64,000 bases of DNA, taken from Tipula vernalis (taxonomy: Eukaryota; Arthropoda; Insecta; Diptera; Tipulidae). How positions within the stretch are numbered: the stretch's first letter is position 1; each line of letters starts with the position of its first letter. Positions 36,793 through 48,318 of the stretch are shown piece after piece. Location: NCBI GenBank assembly GCA_958295665.1, contig OY282560.1:101719930-101783929 (forward strand). Direction: 5' to 3'. The notes below the pieces were generated by a model. It had not been told where the DNA came from. It did no database searches and saw nothing but the letters and a program-made list of their open reading frames with translations. The translations under genes and the position numbers were made by a program.

Positions 36793-37935
36793 TAATTTGT
36801 TGAAAAATAATTTATTTTTAAGTGATAATTATAAAAAAATCGAAATATATTGCAATGAAGTTGTCTATAAAGTCAAGGCAATGCGTTCCGGTCAAGGCAA
36901 CATATTCTGATATTCTGAATTTGCAATGTACATATTAGCTAGATTTCTCGGTAAATATAAGACGTTCCATACTTTCCGGATATCACCAATAAACTGCAGC
37001 GCGTCTTCCACAAACACATCATAGAACTTGTCACCCGTCCATCAACAACCATCAAAAAGGATTTAAACAACTTTAAAGATAAGGTAACACAAGATTTACG
37101 GTATGGAATTTACCAAATTAAATGTTCTAATTGCCAGGACACCTACATCGGCCAGACATCGAGAGATTTCAGCACCAGGCTTAAAGAACATGAAAAAGCC
37201 AACTGTAATAAATCTAGTGTTGCATATCATATGTTCCACCATAACCACAAAATAGATACCACTATTTCAAAAATAATAAAAACAGTACATCAAAAATGGA
37301 AACTAGATGCATACGAGTCATACCACATCGCCAACACCACAAATCTCATGAACACAGATGATGCAAAAATTAATTCCCGCTTATTTAAAATAATCTTTAA
37401 AAATAACCATAACAAGCGCAACACCCCTTATTTTTAATTAAATTTGTGAGATAGTCCGCCCCCTTTTTCTTTTTTTATATATGTCTTTATTTTTTTTTTT
37501 ACCTGTTAAACAAAATTGTTGTATAAGAGTTGTTTTTACTAGTTTTTTAATTGCAAAAATTACCTGTAGATGATCTTTACAAGATCGAAACTAGTTGTAA
37601 TTTTAAATAAATAAAAATAAATAAATTCAAAACTAAAAATTTTGTTTTTTTTTATTTTTAAGTAAGTGTATATTAATTATAAAAAGACCACTTACGTCAC
37701 TCCGCTTCAAAAAAAATTTTTTAAAAAAATGTTTACTATATAAATATAAGACGATTATGCCAAAAATATGATTTGTAGGTTATGTTGACAAAGCTTTTTT
37801 CTTTGTACTACTTTAAAATGTTGCAGTCGAGTGTGGAATGCATTGCCTTGACTTTATAGATAACTTCGTTGCAATATATTTTGATTTTTTTTAAATTATC
37901 ACTTAAAAATAAATTATTATTTATCAACAAATTGA
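36793..37935. repeat. Inverted repeat of about 100 bases flanking a Penelope fragment
   Basis: The left arm (about 36793-36889) includes TCTATAAAGTCAAGGCAATG. The right arm (about 37835-37935) is its diverged complement. Between them lies a Penelope-like 3' end. Penelope elements often integrate with inverted terminal copies, but the arms here lack Penelope coding sequence and could belong to another element that the Penelope entered. Confidence 0.55.
36961..37437 (+). pseudogene. Penelope-like element, C-terminal linker and GIY-YIG endonuclease
   Basis: The open frame from GAC 36961 to TAA 37435-37437 encodes about 158 residues without an internal stop. It opens DVPYFPDITNKLQRVFHKH, the linker that follows the reverse transcriptase in Penelope elements, then carries the GIY-YIG nuclease core: YGIYQIKCSNC (about 37099) and TYIGQTSRDFSTRLKEHEK (about 37141), with the conserved Arg and His. 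The CSNC and HH pairs fit the family's zinc-binding additions. A stop sits directly upstream and the reverse transcriptase is missing, so this is a 5'-truncated copy. Its 3' tail with an AAATAAATAAA end runs to about 37650. Confidence 0.85.
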
Positions 37936-37939
37936 CTAC

Positions 37940-38720
37940 ATACTTCGAATGTGTAGTATTAAGCGAGAACCATAGTTAGAATAAGAAAAATAAAAAAAAT
38001 AACGTAAGAGAGCGAGAAAGGGGATTTATGTGCATTCGACCATACTTAAAATAAGAAACTTAAAATTTTTTTGGAGGGGAAATGAAAACTTCAGCTGTCA
38101 CTTAAAAAACTTAAAAGGAGCGAAATTTTTCGTGTAAACTTAAGAAACTTAAAAATGGTTGCACAAATTTTTAACGCGGGAAATGAAAAACTAGTTTGTA
38201 AATAGAAATTATAACATTTTCATTAATTATTAATAAATAAATTAAAACGAGAGTATTTGAACATTAAATTAGACTATAATAATTGAGTATATATAATGTA
38301 TATACATTTAAAACATCAAACAAAAACTTAAACATAACCTAAAAATATTTAATTGAGATATTACATTTTTTTAAAACAAAAAACATTGTATCATATGTAT
38401 CATCATCAAGTATCATATGCTGGGGAGTTGAGAGAAAATGCCGCCAAGTGGAAATTTCGTGAATCAAAAACATAACCCATTAAACATATAAGTATAGTGG
38501 AGTAGTTTAATCTTACGAACTTTTGCTTACTTCAAGTGTATTTAAACTTGAATTCATTTCAAAAACCAAACAGTCAAGAAAGAGTCTCAACACTCCTCAG
38601 TTCTCAATATATACAATATCTGTCAAGTCAGTGCAGTTTTTATCAATGTTATTTTGTTTTATTAATATTTTTTAAAATATTATTTAATATTGCATAAGAA
38701 ATTTGTTTTGTATATTAGCA
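37940..38720. other. Upstream flank of BubR1
   Basis: No coding frame is seen. It should hold the BubR1 promoter and 5' leader; ATG 38721 follows TATATTAGCA. Repeats of AACTTAAAA-type sequence occur at about 38050-38150. Confidence 0.45.
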
Positions 38721-41700
38721 ATGAATTTCGACAATGCTAAAGAAAATATTCAACCTTTAGCTAGTGGGCGAGATGCGAAACGTTTGGAGATAGCATTAAA
38801 TGCAGAATTAAATGAGGAAGCTCAAAAGGAATTACAACGGCAAAAAAAGTAAGTACAACACCCAATTATGGAGATGAATGACGCTACATAACACAATTAT
38901 TACTAAAGATACATGTTAAACCGAAAGTGGTCTGACTGAAAATGTCCGAGATAAATTCAACATTAAAACGGCGGCTTGACTGAAAGCAAAGATTATTAAC
39001 AAGAAGATTTTCTTGTTAATAATCTTTGCTTTCAGTCAAGCCGCCGTGTACATGTTGAATTTATCTCGGACGTTTTCAGTCAGACCACTTTCGGTTTAAC
39101 ATGTATCTTCAGTATATATTCTTTCAGTAATTTGAAAAAGTACAATAATTATAAAAATACAGGGGTGACATGTTCTAACCGTCACTTTTAGTATAACTAC
39201 ATTCCTTTGTTAAAAATGTAAAATTGTAAAACAATTTAGTTGTAAAATACCGTTATTCTATGGAAAATGCATCGGATCGAACAAATTGATTGTTAGAACG
39301 TTTCACCCTAGGATAAGCCATTATTTCGAAACAAAAGCAATAAAGACAAACAATGGGTGTATTCAGCACATATAGAGTCTACAATCAGGATATTCTTCGA
39401 ATTTAGAATAGTTTCCTCTAATGAAAAAGTATGATTTAAATTTTAGTCAAACTAAACACTGACGCTTTTAGAAATTTAGAATCTGCATGTGTTGGATCCA
39501 CCAAATTTTATTTTTACCAATTAGCTTTGGTATATTCTATTTTGAGCAAAAGCTCATTTACAATGTAGTATACCAAAAGAAACAAATTGCAAAATTTAAC
39601 ATAAAAACGGAAATTTTCTGCTTCGAATTGCTGCCAAGCAGAAGCCTTTCTGTTCGGTACCAGTAAACACTGCGTTGAAGGGTAGGCTAAATTGAGGGCT
39701 GGGCTACCAACATTTAGGGATGTTTTATCCTTTATTCATCTAAGATCACAGCATAGTTGCTCAATTTGGTTAGCCTCTATTTCGGATTAAATATCTCCCT
39801 CACTATTCCAATCCCTGGACGTATTGTATTAACAGCCCAATTATTTTATTATTTGGATTTGTTAGGAACCGTCATGATAGGAGATTGATGATTTGATCTC
39901 TAAGTTATGGCTAATTTAGCATTATAACTATTTTGCACAATATAATAAAAAAATATAATTATCATAAAATAATTTAAGGAAAAAATAAAAAAATAAACAT
40001 GACCAACTGACTCAAAAGTCAGGGCCAACTCATCTCTTATTTTTCGTCATTTTTTTTTTTTTACAATTCTAGTGAATACGAAGAGAAAATTGAAAATTAT
40101 TGTGGAGATGATCCTCTTGAAATATGGTTCGATTACATTACATGGGTTGAACAGTGTTATCCAAAAAGTGGAAAAGAATGCTCGATCGATGAGCTCCTAA
40201 AGAAATGCCTTCTTCAATTTGGTAACAATCCAAAATACTTCCAAGATAGTCGGTTTATTAAAATATATATTAAATTCGTAAGTACCTATTAGGTAACGTT
40301 GTTTATAATTTTCACATTTAATAAAATACCAATTTTTAGATTGATACACAGGAAAATCCTACTGAAATCTATCAACAACTTTACAATCATGGAATTGGTA
40401 CAATGGTATCTGATTTTTATATTGCTTGGGCGTACTATTACGATTTAATGGATAATTTCAATAAAGCCAATGAAATATTTGTCAAGGGATTAGATGCTCG
40501 CGCTCAGCCATTAGAAGAATTAGAGCTGGCTCAAAAAACATTCAGTTTATCCATTCCACCGAGAATATTAAATCGTGGCGAGGATGACAAACGTAAATTT
40601 ATTTCTTCAATGGAGGAAAAACGCCATGCTTTAACATCATTAAGGGCTCACAAACATAAATACGTTGGAAGTTTACGAACAGGGAATGTGATAAAATCTT
40701 CAAAAGCCGGAAAATTAGTATCAACTAGTGCCAAAACTTTACAAAAAATTGATAATCGAGTTGTAAATATTTTCGAAGATACGTCAAAGAAATCCGACGA
40801 CTCCTTGCATTATTTGACCAATCAACCGGACACATCACTCACACACAGTATAATCGATAAGGCACGCGACAAAGAAAACAGAAAAGAACCTGGCCCATGG
40901 TCAAAATCAAACAAAAATCGATCACAAAATGTTATACAATCAACCAATGGAAGTTTAGCGTTTTCAATAATGGAAGACTCTGAAACTAAAACGAACAATA
41001 AGTTGGGCGATGAATTTGGAATAAAGCTACCACCGAATTTTAAACGTTCAAATTTTCCACAATCTGAATACATTGTTCCGCTTTTTGTTCCCGAGGAAAG
41101 GGCGTTTTCTTTACCGAAATATGATAAAATTATGGTTTATCCCGGTAATGGAGAGGAGTACTCACCTGAAGAAATACGGGCATGGAAGTATTTTAAAAAA
41201 AATAATGTGGTTAATCAATTTGTGCTAGAACATGATAAATTTTGGACAAACGAAGGGCTCAATGGGAAAGCTAGGATTCACCATTGTTTTCCAAAAAAAA
41301 ATCAAAAGCAATCCGAATTTTTAACGGAACCACCAGAAGCGCTGCCAAACAACCGACGTATTCATTTTAATGGTTTGAAGAATTATGATTATTTTGAGGA
41401 TATAACGGTTGAAGATTTTTTGGCAAAAATATGGTATGCTAGGCTCCTAAAAAATAAAACTGTTATTATGAATATGTCGTTGGAGGAAACGGCCATTTGC
41501 CAAGCTGATGACAGTGTTGTCATAATAGATGAATCATATTTTCCGAATGAACAGAATAAAACGGAAACTCCAACTCAATCACCAGCTGCGAAAAAACAGA
41601 AAACATTTTTAGGGCAGCAGCCATCAACTTTTGCCTGTAAGATTAAAGAAGAAAAAGTGGAACAGCCGAAAATTGAAACAGTAGAATCAAATGAACCAAC

Positions 41701-44089
41701 AAAGAGTCACTGTTCAAAAGAAGCATTTGAAATATTTAGCGATGAAAATGTTGATGACCAAGTTACACCTAGGTCAAATATGGAATTTCCAATTTACGAA
41801 GATAGCACTGAACCAGTGAATATAGAACCAAATTTTAAAATATTTGAAGATGCCACGAGCAATATATTCAAAGAACCTAAATATACCGGTGCCATTAAAA
41901 AATGTATTGTTAAAACTATACAAATTCCAGAAACACGAATTGAGGAACCATTAAAAGAAAATGTAACTACTGGATTTTCAACAGAAGAAACATTTTCAAC
42001 CCAAAACTTTGTGATGTTTATTAAACAGCAGGAGACAAGCACACCTCTAAGAATTAAGAAACGCGAATCATATATTCCGGAATCGAACGAAAAAATCCCA
42101 GTAAAAGTGATGCCATCTCAAAATCTCTCATCGCAAGAAAACGATACCATCCCAAAGCTATCAGTAATAATGGAAACATCCGAAACTAATACGGGTGGTA
42201 CTAGTGGAAGTGGGACTAATACAAAATCATCAGTCGAGGAAAATGAAACATCCAAAATTTTATTAAATGGTAATCAAACCTCAAAATCTAAAACTATTAA
42301 TAATCACTATCTATCAACAATACTTGAGAAATCTTGTCCTAGAGATATTACTGAGAAAGACGCTTCAAAATTCACTCTGGAACTCTCTTGCACAAAACTA
42401 ATGGATGATTCTGTTAGTTTTCCTAAAACTGCTGTCATTACTAAGGAATTGGATTGTTCAGTTGATGAGCTATGTCAACTATTCTCAAAAACACCAGATA
42501 AAAATGTGAAAGTTGCTAAACAATTTAAAAAATCACCGTTAAAATCAGCTGTTATTTTACCGCTGTCGAAAAAACATCACGATTCTGAAGAAGATTTACT
42601 GGAGTTTTTTAAGAAATCACCCAAACTACAGCCAAAAACATATATTTCTGCAGCAACCACAGTCCTTAATGATTCTGTGACTATTCCAAGTTTGAAAGAT
42701 ATTTTGTTGAATAATAAGTGTGATACAACAACAAATGTAACAAATGCCATGGGAGCATCGATGGCAGTGCCTAAAAACCAATCTATAATGCCTGAGTTCA
42801 CTGAAAATATGTCAATTTTTGCTCAACAACAAAAATCAAAGTTGGCTTCTTTCACCACTGACTCAACAACAACAACGAACTTAAATGAAGACAATTCAAC
42901 AAGAATAAACAAATACGAACATTTTTTAGAAACAGATTTGGGTAAAAGCATTTATGAACCGAAACCAATGATTGATGATGAAGATAATCTTGATGAACAT
43001 GAAAAATCACAAGATAACCTTTCATTTCAACACGAATTAATCGATGGGAATCAGACAAGGCAACAAATCGATAATTGTATTACCTCCGAAAATGTAGATC
43101 CTTGGGATGTTGATTTATGCAGCGCATTTCTGGAAGACTTGGATTTCTTTAATTATCTCACAAAGCGGGTAGATTGCATGTTAGTTAATAATGTAGCTTC
43201 ACTCAAGGGGCGAAAAAAACTTCAAATTGCTGATAAAGTATTTAATTCGATCGAATATATTTCTAAAGGTTCCTACGGTTTTATATATAAAGCTAAAGAT
43301 GAAACATCTGCTAAAAGAGTGGTATTGAAACAGGAGCGGCCACCTAATTGCTGGGAATATTACATTTCGATAGTTATAACCGAAAGAATAATCCCAGAAT
43401 TTTTACCGAGATTTATGGTAATTGATTATGCTCTGATTGGTAATAATTCTTCGATTTTTGTATCAGATTATGTTGAATATGGCACCCTTCTCGATGTTTG
43501 TAATAAAAATTATACGGCAACATCACGAAATTTGGATGAATTAATCGTTATGGTACTAGCGATTGAATTATTGACCATCATTGATCTTCTTCATGCGGCA
43601 GATATAATTCATGGGGACATCAAACCGGACAACTTTCTATTAACATCAAATATCTCGCTTGATTCAACTCGGCCAATGCTGAAACTAATTGATTATGGCA
43701 ATTCAATTGATATGCAACGTTTTCCGCCAACTACTACATTCAAAACGGCAGTAAAAACAGATGATTTTATTTGTACAGAAATGAAAGAAGGTCGCCCATG
43801 GACTTTTCAAACTGATTTGTATTGCTTGGCCGGAACAATACATGTCCTATTATTTGGGCATTACATGAAAACGGCAAACAAACTAGGGAAAATCTGTATT
43901 TTAACAAACCTGCCACGATATTGCCACAAAACAGTCTGGGAACGTATATTTACCTCGCTATTGAATGTGCCAGATTGCCAAACTTTTCCAAATTTGCAGG
44001 ATTTTAAATTAGATTTAAAGGAGATTTTGGCTGCTAAGGAAAAACTTGTTTTAGAGAAAATTTCAAGTCTCAATCGTATTTTTAAATAA
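38721..44089 (+). CDS. BubR1: BubR1 (Mad3/BUB1B), spindle-checkpoint kinase
   Basis: BubR1 joins Mad2, Bub3 and Cdc20 in the mitotic checkpoint complex that inhibits the APC/C. Three exons (38721-38848, 40073-40277, 40340-44089) join in phase to 1360 residues; fly BubR1 is of similar size, human shorter. In order: KEN1 (residues 7-9) in a helix-loop-helix, TPR domain (about 45-170, LEIWFDYITWVEQCYP), KEN2 (289-291), the Bub3-binding GLEBS motif (GEEYSPEEIRAW, about 380), a long disordered middle with ABBA-like motifs (253, 319, 574, 594, 610), two LxxIxE motifs (718 and 769), and a C-terminal kinase domain (about 1080-1350) with SKGSYGFIYKA, VVLKQER, HGDIKPDN and DYG. The two KEN boxes argue for BubR1 over Bub1. 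The first intron carries a MITE. The start at 38721 is fixed by KEN1. No lesions are seen. Confidence 0.95.
38903..39112. mobile_element. MITE with TA target sites, 210-base near-perfect hairpin
   Basis: It lies in BubR1 intron 1, flanked by TA on both sides. Its ends, CTAAAGATACATGTTAAACC and the complement, match the 409-base copy at 35844. The arms are almost perfect complements through to the centre (about 39006). Confidence 0.85.
39113..40072. other. Rest of BubR1 intron 1
   Basis: The intron spans 38849-40072. Apart from the MITE it has no recognisable content. It ends in a long T tract and TTCTAG. Confidence 0.7.
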
Positions 44090-44113
44090 TTTGTATACAT
44101 TTTTTTTTTACTA

Positions 44114-44119
44114 AATAAA
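44114..44119 (+). terminator. Poly(A) signal of BubR1
   Basis: AATAAA lies 24 bases after the BubR1 stop. The facing esterase gene ends at 44193, so the two 3' UTRs are short and close or overlapping. Confidence 0.7.
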
Positions 44120-44177
44120 AACTTGTATTTGATAAAGATATTTCTGTGCTTTAATTCAAACTACATAATATACCAAA

Positions 44178-44183
44178 TTTATT
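44178..44183 (-). terminator. Poly(A) signal of esterase 1
   Basis: TTTATT on the plus strand is AATAAA on the minus strand, ten bases beyond the stop codon of the esterase gene at 44193. Confidence 0.6.
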
Positions 44184-44192
44184 GTTCTCAAT

Positions 44193-46116
44193 CTAGAACA
44201 GTTTATCAATACCACGCCAAAAGTTGACCATATCCAAGTCAAATGTATCCCTTGTTTGCACCTCGTAGCCAGTTCCATTCGCCGAATTGACAATGTACAA
44301 ATAATCGCACGGCTTATCTGGATCTGATTCGTTAAATGTACAAACGGTTGATTTTTCGTGTGGGACTCTAAAATTTAAATGTAAAATGTAATTTGACTTA
44401 AAATTTTTAACATTTCTATGACAAACCGTCCACTAGCGAAATTCACGTATATATTCACCATTTCAGTTACTAATTGCGCGTCCACTGAATCAAAATCAAA
44501 AAGAGGGAATCTTTCTGAATCAAATAAATAGCTTAATTCATCACCATGCACCACCCCAAAATCTATGTCAAGATTTGGAAACCATGCTGACATAGAATGG
44601 GGTCCACGATAATTGAACTCCGATAAATAAAGTGGGTTCAAAGTGGGATCAACGGTTTTTGAGTGAAACTTATATGATGCGTAGTATGGATAAATAAAAG
44701 TACGATCGCTGAACATCTATGTACATACATATAAAGAAAAACTGATTAGAAAATATTGAATATGTAGGCTGATTTTGAAACTATGTAATTACATTTGTGT
44801 ACCGATTGGCATTATGCATTCCAATGTATCGGATGCCATCGAAATAAAAATCTACGATTTTATCAATATGCGATTGCAGATTTGGATCATCTTGCGGAAA
44901 ATCATTTTGGAGTCCAATTACAAAATCAAAATTTTCATTTAAGCTAGCCAACTTCGTTGGATTTAAAAGAACACTTGCGGTCCGAACTACACCTTCTTCC
45001 GGAACTATTGTCATAAATATCGGTGCAGTTTTATAATTTCCATTTTCTAGAGACACTCGAGGATCTTCGATTAGGAATGCGTTTGGATTATCATCACTTT
45101 CGACGACTGATTTAAATACGACAGTTGGGTCAATATCCCAAAAACGGAAAACGTCGGCAGCTTCTAAAATAGCTCGAGGTTCAGTGGCACGAATTGCCGC
45201 GGCTAGCTCAGCCGTTGATAAAATATCATAATTTTCAATGTGAAGTGCACCAGCCAATGTTCTAACCATTGAAAGTGGATCTTTATTTACATAAGCAAAT
45301 GGTGCAATAGCACTACCACTTGCAACTATTACCCGATTAAATAGATTATGTGACAAAGGACTGAACATATGTAAATGCACCGAAACACCACCAGCACTTT
45401 GTCCAAAAATTGTAATCTGATCAGGATCTCCGTTAAACAATACAATATTTTCTTTAACCCATCGCATAGCGAGCGCTTGATCTTTAAGCGCAAAATTTCC
45501 TGGTATCTCATTGTCGCCGGTTGATAAAAATCCAATTGGCCCTAAACGATAATTTACTGCAACCAGAATAATTTCACCGTGATCGATTAAATATCTTGGA
45601 CCTAGACCTAACATTGAAGATGAACCCATAATGAATGCGCCACCATGAATTTTGACAATCACTGGTAGTAACTTATCACTTGATGTTCCCACAGGACGAT
45701 AAACGTTTAAATAAAGGCAATCTTCGGTTCCTGATATTGAACCATCGCCCAAATCATTTTTTTGGATACAATCACTGCCTTCTTGATTTGCGATGTGGTC
45801 GTGAGACCAAAAATCATGGAATGGTACGGGATCCTTAAAGAAAACATTGTTAGATAATTTAGTAGGCTATTTGAAATCTATAAAATGTGCTTCCACTTAC
45901 GGAAAAACGCAAATTGGCAACGGGTGGTTCAGCAAACGGTATACCAAGAAAAGCTTCGATAAATGGTGTTCGATATCCAGATAATATTGTGCCAGTAATA
46001 CTACCATTCATATTGAAACTGACCACTTCTGGTCGAATAACAGGGATTGCATATAATGCATGACAAAGTGTAATACAATAACTTATCGAAAGGAAAACAA
46101 ATTTAATGCACGACAT
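44193..46116 (-). CDS. Secreted carboxylesterase 1
   Basis: A serine carboxylesterase of the alpha/beta-hydrolase fold, which hydrolyses carboxylic esters; in insects such enzymes act on xenobiotics, pheromones or hormones. Four exons (46116-45901, 45833-44793, 44716-44427, 44367-44193) give 573 residues. The N-terminus MSCIKFVFLSISYCITLCHA is a signal peptide, so it is probably extracellular. Landmarks are the oxyanion hole HGGAF (about 135), the nucleophile elbow GQSAGG (Ser218), a VPEEG acid motif and GVVHGDE with the catalytic His. ATG 46116 is used because an upstream in-frame extension begins with GTG. The third intron starts with the weaker donor GTTTGT. It has an extra intron after LRFS that the other array members lack. 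The substrate cannot be told; GQSAG also occurs in juvenile hormone esterases but is not specific. Confidence 0.92.
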
Positions 46117-46590
46117 CTTTGTTACCTTATAGGCACTCACTAACTGATAAATAAATTGTAATTTCTTCCAAATTACGTGAAAATTTAATTAAATTAAATT
46201 TGGAAGATTACACAGGGTATAGAAATACTTCAAATTGTTATCGTACGGTAACCTAATTTCGATTACTTTTAGTTTTATCTAATAGATATTTGTATAATGT
46301 GCCCTATATTATACTAGGTACATTGGGTAGAAACGAATCTAACTGTTTTACTTGGTTATCTCATAGAACGAACCTTAGATTAGTAATACTACTCTGTGAG
46401 TACTAAACTGCTAAAGAGACCGTACATAAGTTCAATTGTGAGTAAATAGTAAATAATTCAAATATTATAAAAGAACTGATTGAGAAGGCTATCAAAGAAA
46501 AGTGATACCGAAGTCAGAATTGAGCCAATAATTTCCAATAAAGAATCTAAGATTCTGGTGAAGTTTCTAGCAAAGTCATACGCAGTAACA
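46117..46590. other. Upstream flank of esterase 1
   Basis: No gene is seen. It should contain the promoter of the esterase at 44193-46116; no motif stands out. Confidence 0.4.
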
Positions 46591-46599
46591 TAACAAGAA

Positions 46600-47700
46600 T
46601 TGTATCTGTCCAGTATCAGGCCCAAATCACTTCGGCGTTGTCATATTAGTATGGTCGTGGGGGTTTTACAGAACATGTCTCATAGGTGAAAATGCACGGA
46701 GAAGTCTCCTCGAATGATTACTGTAGACGCTGCGACGATGTAAAGGAGGAAGAAGCAGTGGCGTAACTAGGTATCCGCAGCACTTGCAGCCACGGGGGGC
46801 CCACGATATTTATCAAGCGTTCGAATATTAAGAAGAAGAATGAAGAAATTGTTTCTGTCGCTGTTGGGTGTTTTCTTAAGACAGGACTAATAATTTCTTC
46901 TCCGTTGGTGAAGGTGAATGTCTGAGTAACTACAAGTAATCCGACTCCTTACAAATAAAAATGCCTCTGACAGATATTTAGATTTAGAAGAAAATTCACT
47001 AAGCTCGTTTGAAATCAATGCTTTTGACATCAAATGATAACAATTTTAGTGTTTGCTGGATTGATTTATTTGTAGGTATAATATAAATTTTGCACTCCAA
47101 ATTTACTCCTTTTACACTTCAAGTGCAACCTTTTACAAATCAAATACTAATTGGTTCGTGGCGTAAAATTGTGCATTTATCTATTCAATAACGAATTTAA
47201 GCAAGATTTTGATTAATGTTATACTGGTAAAAACTTCTGCTAAATGGAAAATCGTAAAGTTTACCGATAAATGGTAAAGGTTTTTATCGGTAAAGAAACT
47301 ATCTTCCACTGGATTAGTTGAGATTTTATTCAGGCACTGACAGTCTGCAGGGTCTAAATATGAACTTGTAGGTAAATATTAAAATTTGCGCTATTTCTTA
47401 AATCCTACTCTCGAAATCAAATAATTTTAAACAATACGAAGCTGGATGTTAGATAATAGGAAGAAATAAGTTTTTAATTATAAAAGAACGCAAAGTAAAT
47501 TTTTATGTTAAATAAAAGCTTTACTTGTTCATAGATAAAAGAAGCATTTTTAGGAGCCCAAGAAAAATGTTGGGGTGGTCGATATTTGTAGTTACGCCAT
47601 TGAAAAAACTGTACTTCACCTACTCTGCACTTGTACCGTCTAGCGTTAAGCAGATGGAAATTTTTAGGAGCTCCTCTCCTCAGTGACTAGGCGGGTCTCT
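46600..47700 (+). mobile_element. I-type LINE C-terminal tail, split by a later insertion
   Basis: 46625-46755 translates to a tail with ISMVVGV and HCLIGE, then CRRCDDVKEEEA; 47603-47695 continues it with LHLLCTC and the phrase ATTTTTAGGAGCTCCTCTCC, also found near 400 in the window. The join of the two halves restores one reading across the insertion 46756-47602. It is the same family tail as at 215-520. Confidence 0.7.
46756..47602. mobile_element. Non-autonomous DNA transposon inserted in the LINE tail
   Basis: Ends CAGTGGCGTAACTAG and TAGTTACGCCATTG are imperfect inverted repeats of about 14 bases. The LINE tail reads on either side, which fixes the boundaries to within a few bases. CAGTG-type termini are common in hAT elements, but no 8-base target duplication is evident. 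The interior has no transposase frame. Confidence 0.7.
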
Positions 47701-47765
47701 GATATAGGATAATTGATATAGGAGATATAGGATAATAATAACTGATATAGGATAATTATTATAAT
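47697..47765. repeat. Short tandem repeat of GATATAGGATAAT-like units
   Basis: TGATATAGGATAAT and variants recur about four times with small insertions. Confidence 0.6.
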
Positions 47766-48040
47766 TGGATCGTTTTTGTTTTATTTAGTTTTCGGAACTT
47801 GTTTAGACGTAATTTAAAATTACGAACAGCATTTCTGGCAAAATTTTATCCAAAATGAGAAAGGACGAAACCTTTGAAAGCTGTAGAAGGAAAAATTGGC
47901 GTCTATACCCAGGATCGACTTTACCGGAAAACTTTACCGAAACTTAACTGATGTGAGGGGAAGGTAATATATTCTTATGTATGTGTTTTACCCATTTTAT
48001 TGTTTTCAATTCAAAAGAACATCAAATTTACACATTTAAA

Positions 48041-48318
48041 ATTGCCTATCGATTGTGCGCCAAAAATTAACCATGTCCATGTCAAAACGATCACTCAATT
48101 TTATCTCGTAACCCGCATCATTCTCAGAATTTACAATAAACAATGCATCGCATGGTCTGTCTGGATCCGCCTCATCAAATATACAAACAGTAGATTTTTC
48201 GTGTGGAAACCTATCGGGATTAAATTATTTAAACGGAGCACTCATCACAAAAGTAGCAGCGCACACTAACTTACCGTCCACTTGCAAAATTCACATAAAT
48301 ATTAACCATTTCGATGAT
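48041..48318 (-). pseudogene. Esterase 2, C-terminal exons only, cut by a retrotransposon
   Basis: On the minus strand 48318-48272 encodes IIEMVNIYVNFASGR, followed by a GTAAGT donor. The next exon reads FPHEKSTVCIFDEADPDRPC and continues in frame to a stop near 48041. Both exons and the phase-2 intron match the last intron of esterases 1 and 3. Upstream sequence is lost at 48318, where Ty3/gypsy gag sequence begins on the other strand. The retained part is free of stops, so the loss is recent on the scale of the array. Confidence 0.85.

Noticed and set aside
42577..43058. Minus-strand frames inside BubR1
   Set aside because: They are shadows of the BubR1 coding strand.
47997..48269. Plus-strand frame of 89 residues near esterase 2
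   Set aside because: It is the antisense shadow of the esterase C-terminal exon.
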